From contig NZ_JACOPG010000002.1 in the NCBI RefSeq assembly GCF_014287435.1, positions 558,001-622,000 on the forward strand: 64,000 bases of DNA, given 5' to 3'. A model generated the notes under the pieces. The model made no database searches. It saw only the letters and a list, made by a program, of their open reading frames with translations, and had not been told where the DNA came from. Positions 37,195-46,198 of this stretch are shown here, piece by piece. The stretch comes from Roseburia lenta (GTDB lineage Bacteria > Bacillota > Clostridia > Lachnospirales > Lachnospiraceae). A program made the position numbers and the translations under genes. Positions within the stretch are counted from its first letter, which is position 1, and each line of letters opens with the position of its first letter.

Positions 37195-38574
37195 TTATGC
37201 TTCTTCCATTACTTCTGCATTTTGTCTGCGTTCCTCATTTTCTTTTCGCATACCATCAATCTTTTTATCCAGAGTATAGAACTTCAAGCAGAAAAGAACC
37301 ACGGCAAAGAAAGCCGCAGGAATCAAACTGTAAAGCAAACGGATCATCATAAGGGCAGAATCCGGTAAAACTGCTGTATCTCCAGCACTTCCGACGTAAC
37401 CGGATGCAGCCATAAGTACCCCACAAAGGAAGGTTCCGATAGCAGAACCGATCTTATTGGCAAAACCATTTATACTTCCCAGTGTTCCTTCCATACGAGG
37501 TCTGCCACACCATTCATTGTAATCTGCACACTCAATGATCAGAAGCGGTCCCATCATAGAAATCGGTAAAGTTCCCATTCCCATCAAAATATTACCGGTT
37601 GCCAACAACGCCATATTATCCTTTGCAAGGAATAAAACAAGACCCGCTACGATATAGAAAACACATCCTAACTGAATCAGGTTTTTTACACTCATTTTCT
37701 TCAACATAGCCGGATATGCAATCATGGTAAGCATGGCAACAACCGTAAAGAGTGACATAATTCCCATCAGGCTTAAGTTCTTTACAATATAGGTAAAATA
37801 GTAAACCGATACACCAAAACCAGATATAATCTGTGCCACCAAAGTAACCAGCGCTACAAAATAGATGTACTTATTCGTTTTTAAAAGAGTAATAACTTCT
37901 TTGAAATTAACACTTGCACTTCCGGCATCCACATCATATTTCTCCGGTACAAAGAAGAAGCGGAGGATTCCAATAATAGCAAGTGGTGCTGCAAGCATAA
38001 GAATCATATGGCTCCATTTTCCGGCATCTGTACCTGCATTTGCCATCATAGTCGGGAATACCACATTAAAGACTGCAACACCAGCGACCGTTACCAAACC
38101 TCCGATGGAACTCAATTTGACATAGGTCTGCTGACTATTAAATGCTCTTACCATATAGGCTGTGTTATTTGCATTTAGTAAAGTATTAAATACTGACTGT
38201 GCCATAGTATATGCCACAACGACCCAAACACACTTTGCCACCGTTGACAAAGATGTTGGCACAGAAAATACCGCCCATGTTGCGACCCAAAGACCAATAA
38301 TAGCAAATTCGTAAGGTCTTGCCTTGCCCAACCTGGTATGTGTCTTATCAACAAGATAACCTGCCAAAATATCGGTCACACCGTCAAAGATCTTGGATGC
38401 CATGAGCAGTGTTGCAACTAAGGCTGCATTTAATTCTAAAACATCCGTGCAATAAAATACGATATAACCGATCAGCACTGCCTGAATACCGGCGGACATA
38501 GTTCTAAAGTTCCATGTCCAGAATTTTAATATTCCAACTTTTCCCTTTTTCTCTTCTTTCATTTCTGTTCCCAT
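37195..38574 (-). CDS. GPH-family sugar/cation symporter
   Basis: The 459-residue membrane protein belongs to the glycoside-pentoside-hexuronide:cation symporters (MFS fold, 12 helices), which import sugars or oligosaccharides with Na+ or H+. The family pattern is visible in MSAGIQAVLIGYIVFYCTD, then KIFDGVTDILAGYLVDKT and RLGKARPYEF. The start follows AAGGAAGGG. It sits between the alpha/beta hydrolase and the MATE gene, so it is the likely importer for the rhamnosidase locus. Confidence 0.88.
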   Translation of the reverse strand: MGTEMKEEKKGKVGILKFWTWNFRTMSAGIQAVLIGYIVFYCTDVLELNAALVATLLMASKIFDGVTDILAGYLVDKTHTRLGKARPYEFAIIGLWVATWAVFSVPTSLSTVAKCVWVVVAYTMAQSVFNTLLNANNTAYMVRAFNSQQTYVKLSSIGGLVTVAGVAVFNVVFPTMMANAGTDAGKWSHMILMLAAPLAIIGILRFFFVPEKYDVDAGSASVNFKEVITLLKTNKYIYFVALVTLVAQIISGFGVSVYYFTYIVKNLSLMGIMSLFTVVAMLTMIAYPAMLKKMSVKNLIQLGCVFYIVAGLVLFLAKDNMALLATGNILMGMGTLPISMMGPLLIIECADYNEWCGRPRMEGTLGSINGFANKIGSAIGTFLCGVLMAASGYVGSAGDTAVLPDSALMMIRLLYSLIPAAFFAVVLFCLKFYTLDKKIDGMRKENEERRQNAEVMEEA

Positions 38575-38603
38575 TCTTAACCCTTCCTTCTCTTATGGTA
38601 AAT

Positions 38604-40655
38604 CTACTCTACAATGACCTTCACACGATCTAAGTTCTTGCACTGGGTGAAGATGTCGCCGGCATCGCCATGACGGTTGCTTGCCACCTTGATAACCGGA
38701 TAATAGATACCCGGCTTGGTGAATACATGGTCTGCTTCAATCTTGTATGTAGTATCATCCACTGCCTCGATGACCTCATCATTGGACCAGTCATTTGTCT
38801 TTTCATAATCCCATGCTGCATGTGTTACTTTTCCAGCCTTGGGCGGAACTTCGATCACTGCCTTGAAGCATATGTTTTCACCGACTTTTGCTCTGGTCAC
38901 CTTGCCGTCATAGTCGCTTTGTCCTGCTGCATTTTCTACTACTGCTGATACAACCGGCTGCATGCCGCCACGCTCTTTTGCCCCCTTTGGCAAAGTAATC
39001 TGTCCGTCTGCATAGGTATAATTCATGGTATCAAACGGCTCGATCCCCTTTTCACACCATGCAGCCACATCCAAGAGTGCCTGATGCAGAGTTCCTAAAT
39101 AATCTACCTGATTTTGCGGATCGTCCAGATAACCCGCACGATCGTCATGGATACTATTGTCATGATAGTAGAGGCGGAAATGGTCCTGCTCATCAATACC
39201 ACAGCGTCCGATCGCCTTGCGATACCAGTCTCCATGCCATGGGCAGGCACTTTCGTCCATCATGGAACATATGCCGATTACCTTGCCATGGATATTTCCC
39301 GTCGGCATCAGTCCTGCACCACTGATGGCTGTCATTGGTGCCACCAGCATAGGCAGTTGTGTGTATTTCGGACTGCCGTCCTCATTGCGAAACTGATCAT
39401 ACACATCATAAGTCTCGTCCGGCAACTGATGTCTGTGGAAACACTGCATGGCAATAGCATCGCCATTGTCAATCATAACCTGATCTCCCGGCTTCAACTC
39501 TTTGAAAGGATTTTCATGCTTGCCGTCGTTCTCCGGATGGAGTTCCAGCATATTCCCATCTATACTGCTAATATTGATTTCCTTTCCTGCACATGCACCA
39601 TCTAAGACTTTAAAACGACAATGATAGGTATAGGTATCTGCCGGTATTGCATCCTTCAAATATATATGCGGTAATTTTTCTCCACCAAGGATTGTATTAA
39701 GCCAACTGGTATCCACCGTATTTTTTTCTTCTTCTGATAATTCCGGTTCCGCATAGTCATAGTCCAAATGCTCCACTGTCGTCACAAGTTTCATATGGGC
39801 TCTAGCCTCATTACTCTCAGGGTCTGCCCCTTCATAGCCTTCCTTTTCCCAGAAATCCTTAAAGTAAGTAGGAAACATCTGATAAACTGCCGGAACCAGT
39901 ACCATGAGTGCACCGTCTCCCATATATGGATAATCAAACCATGCTTTGGGTGGAAATCCCATGCTGGTCGCCTCTTTTAACGCCTGCTTCTGGTCTTCGT
40001 TTAAGCCCTCATAGATGTCACCGCTCCCGCCGGGCTCCTGCGCTGTAACGACTTTTTGCATACCTTCTTCGCCGAGCAGACGTACTGCACGCATACGCGG
40101 TGCAAAGACATTTGGTGCTGCCATTGGATTTGCCATCACATAAGGAACCGCTCCATCCCAAACGCCATCCGTTCCCTCAATACAGCCCATAACCTTGAAA
40201 GACCCGCCACTGCCGCCAAAGACATAACCATAAGGTCTCTCCTCTGCCTCATAAATGCGTTTTGCAACTTTTCGCGAAAACTCTGCCGTATTTGCACTGA
40301 CCTTATAAAGGCGGCTGGAGTCTCCTCCTAACATAAATCCGCCCTGATTGGAAACCACAAAATATGCTCCATGTGTGAGTGCAAAGGCAATTTTATTATC
40401 CTCGCCCGTCTGACTTTCTGTCGCATTTTCACTTTCCGGTGCCGGAGACAAATACTGGAAAAATCTACCCTCATATTTCTCTTTTTCCGGGAAATATAAG
40501 GCAAATCGCGCCTCACTTTCGCCATTGATATCCGTACCATGGAATCCACCATGCACATAATAATGACGAACTGGCGTATCGCGCCATTCCTCAACATCAA
40601 TGTATGGATCTCTGAAATACGGATCTTCTGCCGGTACATATAATTTATCTTCCAT
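38604..40655 (-). CDS. Tannase-like alpha/beta hydrolase with C-terminal PKD-like domain, novel-looking
   Basis: I do not recognise an established family for this 683-residue cytosolic protein. YGYVFGGSGGSFKVMGC (about 140-156) looks like an alpha/beta-hydrolase nucleophile elbow (GxSGG) as in tannase/feruloyl esterases, followed by WDGAVPYV. A possible acid lies in GICSMMDESACPWHGDW, and a histidine in YYHDNSIHDD. A beta-rich insert occupies about 330-400. The last 100 residues (PPKAGKVTHAAWDYEKTNDW, then ADHVFTKPGIYYPVIKVAS) form a PKD-like domain. It is the first gene of the rhamnosidase operon, so an ester or glycoside bond of the same glycan is its likely target. Confidence is moderate for the fold and low for the reaction. 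Confidence 0.55.
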   Translation of the reverse strand: MEDKLYVPAEDPYFRDPYIDVEEWRDTPVRHYYVHGGFHGTDINGESEARFALYFPEKEKYEGRFFQYLSPAPESENATESQTGEDNKIAFALTHGAYFVVSNQGGFMLGGDSSRLYKVSANTAEFSRKVAKRIYEAEERPYGYVFGGSGGSFKVMGCIEGTDGVWDGAVPYVMANPMAAPNVFAPRMRAVRLLGEEGMQKVVTAQEPGGSGDIYEGLNEDQKQALKEATSMGFPPKAWFDYPYMGDGALMVLVPAVYQMFPTYFKDFWEKEGYEGADPESNEARAHMKLVTTVEHLDYDYAEPELSEEEKNTVDTSWLNTILGGEKLPHIYLKDAIPADTYTYHCRFKVLDGACAGKEINISSIDGNMLELHPENDGKHENPFKELKPGDQVMIDNGDAIAMQCFHRHQLPDETYDVYDQFRNEDGSPKYTQLPMLVAPMTAISGAGLMPTGNIHGKVIGICSMMDESACPWHGDWYRKAIGRCGIDEQDHFRLYYHDNSIHDDRAGYLDDPQNQVDYLGTLHQALLDVAAWCEKGIEPFDTMNYTYADGQITLPKGAKERGGMQPVVSAVVENAAGQSDYDGKVTRAKVGENICFKAVIEVPPKAGKVTHAAWDYEKTNDWSNDEVIEAVDDTTYKIEADHVFTKPGIYYPVIKVASNRHGDAGDIFTQCKNLDRVKVIVE

Positions 40656-40670
40656 CTTTCTTCACTCCTT

Positions 40671-40684
40671 TGAAATGGTTTTCA
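40671..40684 (-). promoter_or_regulatory. Candidate CcpA cre site ahead of the rhamnosidase operon
   Basis: TGAAATGGTTTTCA matches the cre consensus TGNAANCGNTNNCA at all fixed positions but the central C. It lies 16 bp upstream of the first gene. The nearby palindrome ATAACGTTAT (40685-40694) may be a second operator between the divergent genes. Confidence 0.45.
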
Positions 40685-40808
40685 ATAACGTTATCTTGTA
40701 AAAAAAAGATAGCATATGAAAATTTTTGATTATGTCATTTTTTTCTTGTTGTTGATAATTTTTTATGATATATTCCAAGAAAAAGCGCTATGGAAAGAAG
40801 GCACCCAT

Positions 40809-42005
40809 ATGTTAGAAAATTTGACCAGACAGGAATTAGATGAATATACGCTTGCCACCGGCATCCCCATCCATATCTTTTATGAGCAGGAGATCCGCTA
40901 CAGTTCCAATATTGCCGCACAGATCCAGTTATATAATCTTCCTCTCTATCTTTTGTCCAGTCTGCCAAAGGAACTCCCGGATACCTGGATTACTACAACA
41001 AGAGAAAATCTTTATTTTGGAGGACTGCGAATTCAAGAAACCGGTGAAATTCTACTTTTTGGTCCCTTCCTGCTTACAGATTGCACCCTAAAACAGGCAA
41101 AAGCCATCTTGGCGCGCTTAGGACAAGAAAAAAGAGATGCCATGGACTTCCGTCAGCAATTGAACTTGATCCAACATATTGACGTGCCACAACTGCGGCA
41201 CCATGTATCTCTTTTGTATTTGCTGCTAAACCATTGTACTGCGCCGGAAATTTCCAGCATTTCTTTTACTTGGGAACATCTCGTCCCAGCACAACTCCCG
41301 GTAATTTTAAACGACGAAGATCAAGACAAAAATGCAGCACAATCTGCCTATGTAGAAGACCATATTGTAGATTGTGTAAGACATGGCAAGACAGATGAAC
41401 TGGTTGGTTTTTTTAATGCTATCCTGTTGGACTCCTCCGGCAATGAACCGGATAACTTTGACCTGGAACTCCGCCGGGGTTACATCTTTGGTGCCAACAC
41501 CATGTTATCCCGCGTTGCCCGCGCTGAGGGATCAGATCTTGCAACTGTCAATACCATATCCGACTACTATATTGATCAACTGCTTCACGCAAAGAATGTC
41601 AATGAGTTGAACTATCTCTTTTACCAGTTTTCCACTCACTACACGGAAGAAGTACGTAAATTAAAGACCCTGCACACCAATTCCATGATCGCCAATCAGG
41701 TCAACGCCTATATCCAATCACATATTTACGAAAAACTGTCCACCACGCGAATTGCAGATGCCCTTGGCTTTAGTAATTCTTATGTCTGCAGCGAATTCAA
41801 AAAAGCCACCGGCACCACCATTACCAAGCATCTGACCGCTTGCAAGATAAATGAAGCTAAATATCTCTTGGAACGCGGAGAATACTCTGCAACGGAGATT
41901 TCGGATATGCTACAGTTTTCATCCGTTACCTATTTTTGTAATACTTTTAAAAAATACAGTGGCATGACACCCTTGGAGTGGAAGAATAAGCAGGAGGCTA
42001 TCTAA
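40809..42005 (+). CDS. AraC-family regulator divergent from the rhamnosidase operon
   Basis: The 398-residue protein has a C-terminal AraC double helix-turn-helix (about 300-395: LSTTRIADALGFSNSYVCSE, then LQFSSVTYFCNTFKKYSGMTP). The long N-terminal region has no cupin and may sense a ligand or a partner. The ATG at 40809 has GAAGG eight bases upstream. An earlier in-frame ATG at 40716 would add a hydrophobic stretch with no good ribosome site. Its divergent position implies control of the operon starting at 40655. Confidence 0.84.
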   Translation: MLENLTRQELDEYTLATGIPIHIFYEQEIRYSSNIAAQIQLYNLPLYLLSSLPKELPDTWITTTRENLYFGGLRIQETGEILLFGPFLLTDCTLKQAKAILARLGQEKRDAMDFRQQLNLIQHIDVPQLRHHVSLLYLLLNHCTAPEISSISFTWEHLVPAQLPVILNDEDQDKNAAQSAYVEDHIVDCVRHGKTDELVGFFNAILLDSSGNEPDNFDLELRRGYIFGANTMLSRVARAEGSDLATVNTISDYYIDQLLHAKNVNELNYLFYQFSTHYTEEVRKLKTLHTNSMIANQVNAYIQSHIYEKLSTTRIADALGFSNSYVCSEFKKATGTTITKHLTACKINEAKYLLERGEYSATEISDMLQFSSVTYFCNTFKKYSGMTPLEWKNKQEAI

Positions 42006-42027
42006 GAAACTCATTTTTACTGGATAC

Positions 42028-42060
42028 AAAAAGTGCACCCTGATATGGATGCACTTTTTT
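42028..42060. terminator. Bidirectional terminator
   Basis: AAAAAGTGCA at 42028-42037 and TGCACTTTTT at 42050-42059 form a perfect 10-bp stem with A and T tails. It lies between the converging AraC gene and the 203-residue gene. Confidence 0.85.
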
Positions 42061-42096
42061 ATGGAAGATTATAATTTTTTACTGTTATATAGATTT

Positions 42097-42708
42097 CTAT
42101 GCTGTCTTATCCCTTCTCGGTTTTCTCATGCGCTCATAGGCGATATGGATATCACTTTCGGACATTGCCTTTTGTGCGGCTTCTTCCTCCGCCTGATCTA
42201 CTTGCTCTTGCAAATTCTCCTCGGCTTCATCAAAACGGTCGATGGTCTGATCCCACTCTTTTTGCGTATAAGCCTTTCCACCGATCATGATGGAGTCTGC
42301 TTCTTCGATCTCACCCTTGGTTTCCTTAATCTTTCTTTCCATCATAAGGGCATTTAAGATCAGGAACTGGTCTTTGGCATTAAACATGCCGATCACATCA
42401 GACAACTGCCCTAAATTATCTTTATTAACAACCAAATATCCCCCACCAGATAATTGGATATTTAAACACTTAGACTTATCCGACGTATCTCCCAGATGCA
42501 ACTGGTTCTGCTTCGTATCCAGACGGAAGATAACGCCATTGTAATTGATTTCTCCATCTTTTGCCAGATAATCATATGGCGCATGTCCGCCGCTCATATC
42601 GCGGTTCGGCAACTGGATCGTATCTGCGAAACTGTCGTCCTGCCGCTTTGCGCTCTTTAAATTTTGAATGTTTTGCGTATTTCTGATGTCGTTGATTCCT
42701 AATTCCAT
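42097..42708 (-). CDS. Hypothetical soluble protein
   Basis: The 203-residue protein is not recognised. It begins MELGINDIRNTQNIQNLKSA, has a beta-rich middle (INYNGVIFRLD, then LNIQLSGGGYLVVNKDN) and a long acidic helical C-terminus (about 140-203) that could be a coiled coil. There is no signal peptide or membrane segment. The start follows AAGGAG. A hairpin (TGCCGAT/ATCGGCA, 42721-42753) lies just upstream. Confidence 0.7.
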   Translation of the reverse strand: MELGINDIRNTQNIQNLKSAKRQDDSFADTIQLPNRDMSGGHAPYDYLAKDGEINYNGVIFRLDTKQNQLHLGDTSDKSKCLNIQLSGGGYLVVNKDNLGQLSDVIGMFNAKDQFLILNALMMERKIKETKGEIEEADSIMIGGKAYTQKEWDQTIDRFDEAEENLQEQVDQAEEEAAQKAMSESDIHIAYERMRKPRRDKTA

Positions 42709-42788
42709 ACCTTCTCCTTTTTGCCGATTATAGTGTCATTACCTTTTATATCGGCAGAAAGCATGAAAAATGTAGTTTACCGTCCGTT

Positions 42789-44651
42789 TTACCCTGCAGT
42801 TACTATAACTTTCTTCCCAGAAAAAGCAATTCCTAATTTCATCAGTTCCTTCGTTCCCTCATTTCTCATTTCATCCGCATAATGTTTCGAATCAATCTGT
42901 ACTAATGCCTTTTCCGAAAGACTTTGTAATTCCCTCTCTGAAAGATCTCTTGCCCATTTGAGTTCCATGATAATGCCCGGATACTTTTTCTCTTTTGGAA
43001 TCAACCCGATGTCATAACGACCTTCACCCGCTTCCCGGTTGGAACGTATCTTGTATTGATTGTCTAATAAAGCCATCAAGCCTAATAATAAGCCATGATA
43101 GAACCCTTCTGCCCCTGCATCATAGAAACTGATCGTTTTTTTCATGTATTCCATAATTGCGGTTTGCAGTTTCGCCATATCATTTACATACAGACTTTCT
43201 GCGATTTTATTTGCTGTAGACTGTGTAATAAGTCCCACTTGTAGCAAATGTGAAAGAACCTCTCCTTTATATACCGCTGCAATTTCCTTATTGGGAATCG
43301 AAATCTGACACATAAATGCTCCGTCCGGTTGTAATTCCTTTTTGACCGCCTTTAAATATCCGGCAACCATCAACAGGCTATAGACATTCGCCGGCTCTTC
43401 CGTTAGTGAACGATAGACAACATTTTGATTGATACATGCCAATACCGTTTCTCCTTGCAAAAGTGCAAACAATCTTTCCGTAATATCATCTGTTGCTTCC
43501 CGCAAAACATCCGCAAGTATCTCATTCTTACCTGTATTTGCCCAATATGCCTGTGGTCTGCATCCCTTTGCAATATAATTAATGACCGACCATGGATTGT
43601 AGATTTCTGTATCACCAAACAGATAGCCGTCATACCATTCCTGTAACTCAGTCTTTTTCTCCGCCACATCATAATATGACAGCATCTTGTCAACCTCACT
43701 TTCCGTAAAGCCGAAGAACCTATCATATTCTGTATCCATCACAGAATTGACTGTCAGATTATTGAGTCCGCTAAAGATACTCTCCTGCGCAATCCGTAAA
43801 ATTCCTGTCAAAAATCCGTATGAAAGATTCCTGTTGTCCTTAAAAGCCCCAGAGAAGAAATTGCGCATAAAGCCAACAATATCTTCATAAAAATCCTTAG
43901 CATAGCCCTCTTGGATCGGGATATCATATTCGTCAATAATAATGATTGGGGCAATGCCATAATGCTTATGCAACATTCTGGAAAGATTCTCCAATGCTGC
44001 GGTCAATTCCACGCTTCCTGCTGTCCCCTGTAAAACTGCCCGAAAATAATCACGTTCATATTCCTCTAGTTTTTCACTTGTCAGAAGTTGACTATGTCTT
44101 CCAAACTCATCCTGTAAAAGTCCGCGGATCTTATCCATCGTGGCATCCCATGAATCAAATTTAACATCTTTAAAGGTCAGAAAAATCACCGGATATTTCC
44201 CTTGATACTTGGTATAATCTTCTCCTGCCTGCCAGATTTCCTTGTCCCTGAAATAAATGCTTGTATCCTCCTCTGATATTTCAAAGAAAACACGAAGCAT
44301 ATCCATATTCAAGGTCTTTCCGAATCTCCTTGGTCTGGTAAACAACGAAACAAGTGGCTTACGATCAATAAATTCTTTAATCAGCATGGTCTTATCGACA
44401 TAATAATATTCTGCCTGTGCTCTTACATAATCAGAAATGCCGATAGGAAGAGGTTTCTTCCTGTAAGATTTGCCATTATTTTCTACTGTTGTTTCCCTTC
44501 GACGCAAGTCTACAGGTCGAACCACATCATCTGGAATCTGCCAACTTTTACCGACTTTTGCAGCACCAGCAATACGTCCCTGTTTACATAAATTTGCTAT
44601 GCTACGCTCCGACATCTTCCATTCTTTTGCAATTTCCTTGCAGGTTTTCAT
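42789..44651 (-). CDS. HTH - AAA ATPase - PD-(D/E)XK nuclease-like fusion
   Basis: Residues 1-50 form a helix-turn-helix (CKEIAKEWKMSERSIANLCK, then VGKSWQIPDD). Residues 75-330 match the AAA-ATPase-like family PF09820: SDYVRAQAEYYYVDKTMLI, TRPRRFGKTLNMDML (Walker A-like) and IIIIDEYD (Walker B). The C-terminus (about 540-600) carries the PF08011-type PD-(D/E)XK core: GRYDIGLIP, then GIIMELKW. Such proteins are common in gut anaerobes and have no established function; mobile-element or defence roles have been proposed. I chose 44651 because GGAG lies eight bases upstream; the GTG at 44660 overlaps that site. A consensus promoter with an operator-like array precedes it. Confidence 0.82.
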   Translation of the reverse strand: MKTCKEIAKEWKMSERSIANLCKQGRIAGAAKVGKSWQIPDDVVRPVDLRRRETTVENNGKSYRKKPLPIGISDYVRAQAEYYYVDKTMLIKEFIDRKPLVSLFTRPRRFGKTLNMDMLRVFFEISEEDTSIYFRDKEIWQAGEDYTKYQGKYPVIFLTFKDVKFDSWDATMDKIRGLLQDEFGRHSQLLTSEKLEEYERDYFRAVLQGTAGSVELTAALENLSRMLHKHYGIAPIIIIDEYDIPIQEGYAKDFYEDIVGFMRNFFSGAFKDNRNLSYGFLTGILRIAQESIFSGLNNLTVNSVMDTEYDRFFGFTESEVDKMLSYYDVAEKKTELQEWYDGYLFGDTEIYNPWSVINYIAKGCRPQAYWANTGKNEILADVLREATDDITERLFALLQGETVLACINQNVVYRSLTEEPANVYSLLMVAGYLKAVKKELQPDGAFMCQISIPNKEIAAVYKGEVLSHLLQVGLITQSTANKIAESLYVNDMAKLQTAIMEYMKKTISFYDAGAEGFYHGLLLGLMALLDNQYKIRSNREAGEGRYDIGLIPKEKKYPGIIMELKWARDLSERELQSLSEKALVQIDSKHYADEMRNEGTKELMKLGIAFSGKKVIVTAG

Positions 44652-44700
44652 AATGCTCACTCCGTCTCAATCTTATATAACACTAGTTTATATCCTTATA

Positions 44701-44777
44701 TCGCAAATTATACCTCACTTTCCGCAATATATCAATTTACAGTTTGCGGAATAATCATTATAGTTTGCGGTTTGCGA
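44701..44777 (-). promoter_or_regulatory. Promoter covered by an array of TTTGCGR sites
   Basis: On the minus strand TTGATA (44735-44730) and TATAAT (44712-44707) are 17 bp apart. Five copies of TTTGCGR or its complement occur with their CG steps at 44702, 44723, 44747, 44768 and 44775. The spacings 21, 24 and 21 bp are near two helical turns. One copy overlaps the -10 box, one lies in the spacer and one sits just upstream of the -35 box. Autoregulation by the HTH of the gene is a natural hypothesis. Confidence 0.6.
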
Positions 44778-44797
44778 AATATAACATCATGATCGCC

Positions 44798-44827
44798 AAA
44801 AAAGGAGAGCAATTCTCTTTGCCCTCC
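44798..44827 (-). terminator. Terminator of the EF-hand protein gene
   Basis: On the minus strand GGAGGGCAA pairs with TTGCTCTCC (one G-U) around AGAGAA, followed by TTTTTT. It lies 23 bp after the stop. Confidence 0.85.
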
Positions 44828-44849
44828 TCTCATTCCATTTTGGAATACG

Positions 44850-46049
44850 TTATACAATCAAATCTACGTGATTAACGGTGCCTACCTCGCCACTGCTTTC
44901 GTGGAGGTAAATTCCTGTCTTTTTGATCTCGCCATTTAACTTATGGTCGTCATCCTTTAAAGAAAACTGTGTATCCGCATTTCCAAGATATATGGCACCA
45001 ACATCTGCATCCTTTAAACTGATCAGTTTGTCCTTGCCGTCCTCATCTTTTGTCCAGATCTTTAACTGGGAGAAAATGGCATCATTTTCATCGATCCAGC
45101 CATTGCCATCCGCATCATAGGCTGCCAGATCCTTAAAGCCGTCTCCGCTCTTGGTTCCGAATAATTCGGATCCATCATTGATCTTTCCATCGCCATTGCG
45201 GTCCAATGCCAGAAATCCGCTGCCCTTGCCCGCAAAAGAAATCTCTTCTTCTTTGCCATCCGTATCCAGATCAAAGAAGAATTTCTGATCGGACACACTG
45301 CCGATATCCGTATCCAGATTGATCATCAGAGGATCTGTCTTGATGTAAGACTCCACTTCCAGACTGTTGATACTTGCCGTAAATGCCCGCGACATGGAGA
45401 CCTCCATATTAAAATTGATGTCCCTGCCGTCTACTGTACGCACGATTCCGCTGGTTGCAAAGGTCGTAGACTCTGCCTCGGTATAGAAACCGGAAGTCGC
45501 CGTCACCCTCTGCCAGATGGTGCCGCTGCCCGTCGTCCCGATCACCGGAAGTTCTGATCCCATACTGCTACCATCACTGCCGCTTGAACTCCAGGAACTT
45601 TCCATATCCTGATTGCGGTAAAATGGAGAACGCAGATCCAATACATTGTTGGAATCCGAAGTGGCAAGCCCGGAATCCATAAGGCTCTTGCCCTGACGCA
45701 AAAGTTCAAACATCCGCTTGATCATCTCCAGTTTGATCTTGTACTGATCAGACATTTCCAAGCGTCCGCTTCCGTTGGTCCTATTTGTGCTCTTGGTCCG
45801 CTCCAGCATCTCCTTTGCGGAACGTTCTTCATTTTCTTTGCGCTTTTGCGCGGCTTCCTGCTCCTGCTGCTTTTTATATTCCAGCATACTGGTCCGGTAA
45901 TCTGCCCCGTCCATTTCCTCGGATTTTGTAAAAATTGCCCCTGCAAGATTTTTGGATGCTGCCGCCTCCATGGTCATAGACTGTTTGTAGGAAAATTTTG
46001 TTTCCTGATGGCTGGATGCCATCGCCACATTGCTGCTTGCTATCCTCAT
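44850..46049 (-). CDS. EF-hand-type calcium-binding hypothetical protein
   Basis: The 399-residue protein has two Ca2+ loops near the C-terminus, DRNGDGKINDGSE (about 300) and DADGNGWIDEND (about 330), preceded by a related FFDLDTDGKEEEI strand. The N-terminal third is helical and charged (EYKKQQEQEAAQKRKENEER). A Ser/Gly-rich stretch occurs near 170-190. No signal peptide is visible. The start at 46049 has GGCGGTG upstream. This arrangement occurs in Lachnospiraceae proteins of unknown role; I do not assign one. Confidence 0.75.
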   Translation of the reverse strand: MRIASSNVAMASSHQETKFSYKQSMTMEAAASKNLAGAIFTKSEEMDGADYRTSMLEYKKQQEQEAAQKRKENEERSAKEMLERTKSTNRTNGSGRLEMSDQYKIKLEMIKRMFELLRQGKSLMDSGLATSDSNNVLDLRSPFYRNQDMESSWSSSGSDGSSMGSELPVIGTTGSGTIWQRVTATSGFYTEAESTTFATSGIVRTVDGRDINFNMEVSMSRAFTASINSLEVESYIKTDPLMINLDTDIGSVSDQKFFFDLDTDGKEEEISFAGKGSGFLALDRNGDGKINDGSELFGTKSGDGFKDLAAYDADGNGWIDENDAIFSQLKIWTKDEDGKDKLISLKDADVGAIYLGNADTQFSLKDDDHKLNGEIKKTGIYLHESSGEVGTVNHVDLIV

Positions 46050-46198
46050 ATTTTCGCACCGCCTTTCCGCTCCCTCTCTCTGTAACATACATATCGGCGG
46101 ATGGTGCGATTTCATTAACCCGGGATCCTTGCAAGTTCTTTCCGTCTGCTTCTATCCCAACCATGGCATGTTGTCTATGTCCTTTTTATCCTAAATGC

